Source: Capnocytophaga sputigena (GTDB lineage: Bacteria; Bacteroidota; Bacteroidia; Flavobacteriales; Flavobacteriaceae). Taken from it: a stretch of DNA of 64,000 nt. Position numbers and translations under genes: made by a program. The stretch is from positions 124,001 to 188,000 of the forward strand of contig NZ_UAVP01000008.1 in NCBI RefSeq assembly GCF_900446695.1, written 5' to 3'. Of the stretch, positions 60,702 through 64,000 are shown one piece after another. How positions within the stretch are numbered: position 1 is the first letter of the stretch; each line of letters opens with the position of its first letter. The notes beneath the pieces were generated by a model. The model saw only the letters and a list, made by a program, of their open reading frames with translations. It did no database searches and was not told the origin of the DNA.

Positions 60702-60709
60702 TACCTTTG
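60702..60709 (+). promoter_or_regulatory. -7 promoter box giving a nearly leaderless transcript
   Basis: TACCTTTG ends only seven bases before the ATG at 60717, so transcription would begin at or within a few bases of the start codon. Confidence 0.6.
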
Positions 60710-60716
60710 TACCCTG

Positions 60717-61685
60717 ATGAAAAAAATATTTCTATTTGCATTCGTTCTCTGCCTTATAGCTTGCAACAAAAAGCAAGCAATTCCTGAGGCTATGTACTTT
60801 TGGAAAACGAACCTTTCGTTTACCGAAGATGACAAGGCGTTCTTAAAAGAACACGCCGTGAAAAAACTCTATGTGCGCTATTGTGATGTAGGGCTTAGAG
60901 ATGAACAAGCCGTGCCCATTGCACCTATAGAAATCGATACCCTTAGCACACGCGGATTGACAATTGTACCTGTAATCTACATCAAAAATGAGGTGTTTGA
61001 TGATATAGCAACCGCACAATATGCTCCGCAACGTTTTTGGGGAACAGAAACGCTCAGCGAAAATGTGGCTAAATATATTGAGCAAATCAACAACTATTAT
61101 CATCTCACTGTAAATGAGGTGCAGTTTGATTGCGATTGGACGCTCAACACTAAGGAGTATTACTTCAACTTCCTCAAGCTTTTCAAAGAAAAAAATCCTA
61201 ATTTACAACTCTCGGCAACCATACGTTTGCATCAAGTAAAATACAAAGATGACACGGGCGTACCCCCCGTAGATTACGGGGTGCTGATGTACTACAATAT
61301 GGATAAAATCACCGCCACGGGGGCTAACTCTATCTACAATCGCGCAACTGCCAAACGCTATATCGGTTCACTAAAAAGTTACCCTTTACAGCTGAATATC
61401 GCTCTACCGATGTTCTCTTGGGGGGTACATTCAGTACGCGGTGAGGTGGTGAATTTGGTTAGCGGACTCACTTCTGCTGAAATCAAAACTCTTAAAGGCG
61501 TAGTCGCTACCGACATCCCTAACGTTTATGAAGTGAAAACACAAACCTACTACAAAGGACGCCTTTGGCAAGCTGGCGACCGCATCAAAATAGAGGAAGT
61601 AACCGATGCTGAGCGCCAAGAAATGCAGGACGATTTGCTGAAAAATATGAAAAGCCAACCCAAAGAAGTGATTTGGTTTAGGTAA
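60717..61685 (+). CDS. Lipoprotein with glycoside-hydrolase-like barrel features
   Basis: A 322-residue lipoprotein; lipobox LIAC (Cys16), then NKKQ. The body alternates helices and strands (KKLYVRYCDVGLRDEQAVPI; LTVNEVQFDCDWTLNTKEYY; YGVLMYYNMDKI) as in a TIM barrel with acidic residues at strand ends (QFDCDW), reminiscent of GH proteins, but no family is recognised. The start is set by the signal peptide. It is 16 bases upstream of the next unknown gene and apparently shares its operon. Confidence 0.7.
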   Translation: MKKIFLFAFVLCLIACNKKQAIPEAMYFWKTNLSFTEDDKAFLKEHAVKKLYVRYCDVGLRDEQAVPIAPIEIDTLSTRGLTIVPVIYIKNEVFDDIATAQYAPQRFWGTETLSENVAKYIEQINNYYHLTVNEVQFDCDWTLNTKEYYFNFLKLFKEKNPNLQLSATIRLHQVKYKDDTGVPPVDYGVLMYYNMDKITATGANSIYNRATAKRYIGSLKSYPLQLNIALPMFSWGVHSVRGEVVNLVSGLTSAEIKTLKGVVATDIPNVYEVKTQTYYKGRLWQAGDRIKIEEVTDAERQEMQDDLLKNMKSQPKEVIWFR

Positions 61686-61701
61686 AAAACAACCCACAAA
61701 A

Positions 61702-64000
61702 ATGATACAAAAACGAATTATCAAATTAGCTTTTTGCCTCCTTACTTCGATAGCAGGAATAGGAGCATATTTGTACGCTTGCGGATGGTTTCCGCCTGAT
61801 TGGTATGTTACTAACTCGGCATTTTCACCTGAGGTTACTGTACCTAAGGGAGTATACAACAGTCTGTTTTACAGCGTGGAACGCAGCTTCAACGGCTATG
61901 TAGGAATAGATTCCGACCGTTATACTGAAGATGATTTAGCCGACTGGTGTGCTTATGTAGGCAAGGCGATGCCTCGTGAGCAAATTCGCCATTTGATGTA
62001 TGACAGAGAAGCAATTGAAGAAGTTTTACAACTAAAACATTCTAAAAAATTCACCGATAAACGGGTGCAGAACTTCCTTACTTTTTTAGAAATTACTCGT
62101 GGCAATGAGGTGGTTACAGGCGGTAGCTATTATGACCCTTGGGATTACGAGAACAGAAACTACCAACGATTGCAAAATACTGAACCTCAGCGTGTAGAAG
62201 CGCTCTACCGCAGTCTAACCTCCGATGCTTTTTTTGCTAATCGTATATGGTTTCAAGCCGTGCGTTTGAAGTTTTATTCAGAAAACAGAAGTTCCGTAAT
62301 TCCTTTCTTTGAAGAAACAGCAGCTTCCCAACCTAAAAACTCGCTCTACTACCGCGCTATGCACTATGTAGCAGGAGCTTATATAGCCGAAAAACACTAC
62401 CCTCAAGCTAATGTACTCTTAGCCGAAATATTTGATACCACTCCCGAATTAAGAACGACCGTAGGGTATGATTATCGTCCGTTACCCGATAGAGAAGTTG
62501 CACAAATCGCCCAAAAACTCTCTCCTCGTGTACAATGTGCCTTATGGGCAATGCAAGGTTTCTACACGAACAACGAGGCTAATTGTTTGCTAAAAATCCT
62601 CACTATCGACCGCCAATCACCTCACGTTGAGTTTCTGCTCACCCGCTTTATAAACAAAATGGAGTACAAACTCAATATATTCGACCGATATGGCGATGAT
62701 TTGAAATCTATCAAAGCCTATCATCAGCACGCTCGCAAAGTGAGCACCCAAGTTTTCCCTACCGATTGGCTATTGCTTTTAGCCCGTGAAGGCGACCGAC
62801 TTTCCAATCCCTATTTGTGGAAAGTAGCAGGGGGATATGTAGCAATGTTTAGAGGTGAATTTTCTTTGGCACGTCAGCTTTTGCAAGAAGCCGAAAAATA
62901 CGTTGAGGGTAACGAGCAAAAAAGTCAGTTGTACCTCTTACAAGCGATGAACGAAGTATCGAGTTTGGAACACATTGATGCTGCTGCCGAAAAACAGCTG
63001 ACTCTACCTATGCAGCGCGTGTGGAACAACCTCTATTTCTACCGCGACGACGATTTTTGTTACGACGGTTCTTTAGTGTATGACAAGTACAAAGCCGAAT
63101 ACCTCAATTACCGCAAATTTACTAACGATTTGCGCTATGATTATGCCTTTACCTTTATGCGTAAATACCTCCGAGTGCTCTATCAGGCACAAGGCAATGC
63201 CCTAATGGCTGAACTCACTCACCCCAAACGCGGTTTTTTCATCAGTGAAGCTAACTATAAGGCTTTTGACGAACTAACTCACAACCCTCACAAAACCGAC
63301 TGGCAGGCACTTTGGATCAACTATTATCCTTATACCAAAGGAGATATATACGAGTGTCGTGGAATTTATCTATTCCGCCAAGACCGCATAGACGAGGCGC
63401 TGGCATTGTTTGAGAAAATACCTTGGGAAACCCGCGGTGCAGAGTATGATTCGGGAAAAGACAAATTAGTGAATGAAAAACGCCGCTTGAGTGAGAAAGC
63501 CTTAGCAGTCAGTCCGTTTAAAGGAGGAGTGTATGATATGTATTACTACGATTATATCACCCCACCTCGCGTGGAATACACTAAGATTTCCTTCTTGCGC
63601 AAAGCCAAGCAACTAAAAGACCATATAGCGCAAGGTAAAGATGTATATCACAGCGCCATACAATTAGGTAACGCTTTTTGTAACACCTCGTTTTACGGCG
63701 TTTCTCGTCAGTTTTACCACAACGAAATCATAGGCGAATGGAGTGCTTTAAGACTTGAAAACAAAGAGAACTACGTGCCTCTTTTGGATATGACCGCTGC
63801 TAAAAAGTATTTTCGGATTGCTCTTACAATGGCAACCACTGATGAACAGCGCGCTGAAGCTGCCTTCTTGCTCGGAAAAGCCGAACGCAACGAGTACTTC
63901 GCTCAGTTGAATTATTACGACATCCCTGAGAAGAAACGAAAATGGATAGATCAATGGGAAGGTTTCCATATACTCGCCAAATACCCTAACACTCAGTATT
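61702..64000 (+). CDS. Large unknown exported protein, partial (runs off the window)
   Basis: ATG at 61702 opens a frame of 766 codons that reaches the window edge without a stop. It begins MIQKRIIKLAFCLLTSIAGI, with the hydrophobic stretch ending in a Cys (AYLYACGWFPPDWYVT), so it is exported and may be lipid-anchored. The rest is helical, rich in Tyr, Arg and Leu, with repeats in the manner of TPR/SEL1 units (YVAGAYIAEKHYPQANVLLA; GYVAMFRGEFSLARQLLQEA; YLFRQDRIDEALALFEKIPW). No family is recognised. It follows the preceding lipoprotein closely and the two probably work together. Confidence 0.8.
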   Translation, partial: MIQKRIIKLAFCLLTSIAGIGAYLYACGWFPPDWYVTNSAFSPEVTVPKGVYNSLFYSVERSFNGYVGIDSDRYTEDDLADWCAYVGKAMPREQIRHLMYDREAIEEVLQLKHSKKFTDKRVQNFLTFLEITRGNEVVTGGSYYDPWDYENRNYQRLQNTEPQRVEALYRSLTSDAFFANRIWFQAVRLKFYSENRSSVIPFFEETAASQPKNSLYYRAMHYVAGAYIAEKHYPQANVLLAEIFDTTPELRTTVGYDYRPLPDREVAQIAQKLSPRVQCALWAMQGFYTNNEANCLLKILTIDRQSPHVEFLLTRFINKMEYKLNIFDRYGDDLKSIKAYHQHARKVSTQVFPTDWLLLLAREGDRLSNPYLWKVAGGYVAMFRGEFSLARQLLQEAEKYVEGNEQKSQLYLLQAMNEVSSLEHIDAAAEKQLTLPMQRVWNNLYFYRDDDFCYDGSLVYDKYKAEYLNYRKFTNDLRYDYAFTFMRKYLRVLYQAQGNALMAELTHPKRGFFISEANYKAFDELTHNPHKTDWQALWINYYPYTKGDIYECRGIYLFRQDRIDEALALFEKIPWETRGAEYDSGKDKLVNEKRRLSEKALAVSPFKGGVYDMYYYDYITPPRVEYTKISFLRKAKQLKDHIAQGKDVYHSAIQLGNAFCNTSFYGVSRQFYHNEIIGEWSALRLENKENYVPLLDMTAAKKYFRIALTMATTDEQRAEAAFLLGKAERNEYFAQLNYYDIPEKKRKWIDQWEGFHILAKYPNTQY

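Noticed and set aside
1-64000. tRNA, rRNA and insertion sequence genes
   Set aside because: No TTCGAA-type arm with an acceptor stem, ribosomal core motif or transposase frame was recognised by eye.

Overview
The window reads as a chromosomal segment of a Bacteroidota, class Flavobacteriia, most probably Capnocytophaga or a close relative. The evidence is the recurrent TAnnTTTG -7 promoter boxes with weak Shine-Dalgarno signals, a type IX secretion sorting domain, a TonB receptor operon, CHU_C-type surface proteins, a dialkylresorcinol/flexirubin-type pigment operon, and AT-rich coding style. The genus is an inference; no rRNA or tRNA gene was seen to confirm it.

Layout. 1-8.8 kb: DUF302 exported protein, a secreted DJ-1/PfpI-tannase fusion, an ohrR-ohr peroxide module with a nitroreductase, a CPBP protease, a LuxR-type regulator, an unknown exported protein and an aldo/keto reductase. 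8.8-11.9 kb: two lipoproteins (coiled coil; GH16 glucanase), a deletion scar joining remnants of a divergent regulator/SDR pair, a class II-like cytochrome c and small exported/membrane proteins. 11.9-16.6 kb: a run of soluble unknown genes (TPR protein, two paralogues, two DUF4303-like proteins, one broken membrane protein) that looks like an orphan immunity-type array. 16.6-20.9 kb: Na+/H+ antiporter, NAD(P)-binding protein, and a tightly coupled AAA ATPase plus DUF4435/TOPRIM-like gene resembling the PARIS/OLD class of anti-phage systems. 20.9-26.4 kb: outer-membrane barrels, three of them tandem duplicates preceded by a 39-bp repeat, then a LytS/LytTR two-component pair.

26.6-34.4 kb: a giant T9SS-exported adhesin with five nearly identical 300-bp repeats and an apparent frameshift near its 5' end. 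34.5-39.7 kb: DEDDh exonuclease, AraC-type regulator, VOC protein, EndoIII-like glycosylase and membrane proteins. 39.7-45.2 kb (minus strand): a partial dar/flexirubin operon (ACP, acyltransferase, DarA, DarB, dehydratases) interrupted by an AT-rich HNH nuclease module, with one dehydratase broken by an in-frame TAG. 45.2-60.6 kb (minus strand): four-helix-bundle protein, GlnRS, a TonB receptor/DUF4876/DUF6850 operon, PheT, a C45-family Ntn-hydrolase lipoprotein, aspartate-semialdehyde dehydrogenase, a HAD protein and a trans-sulfuration enzyme. 60.7-64.0 kb: a lipoprotein and a large unknown protein that runs off the window.

The best candidates for something new are the ATPase/TOPRIM pair, the immunity-like array with its paralogue pair, and the nuclease-interrupted pigment operon. 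Several apparent upstream TTG starts lie inside promoter boxes, so I moved those starts downstream. All functional calls rest on reading motifs by eye; no database search was run.
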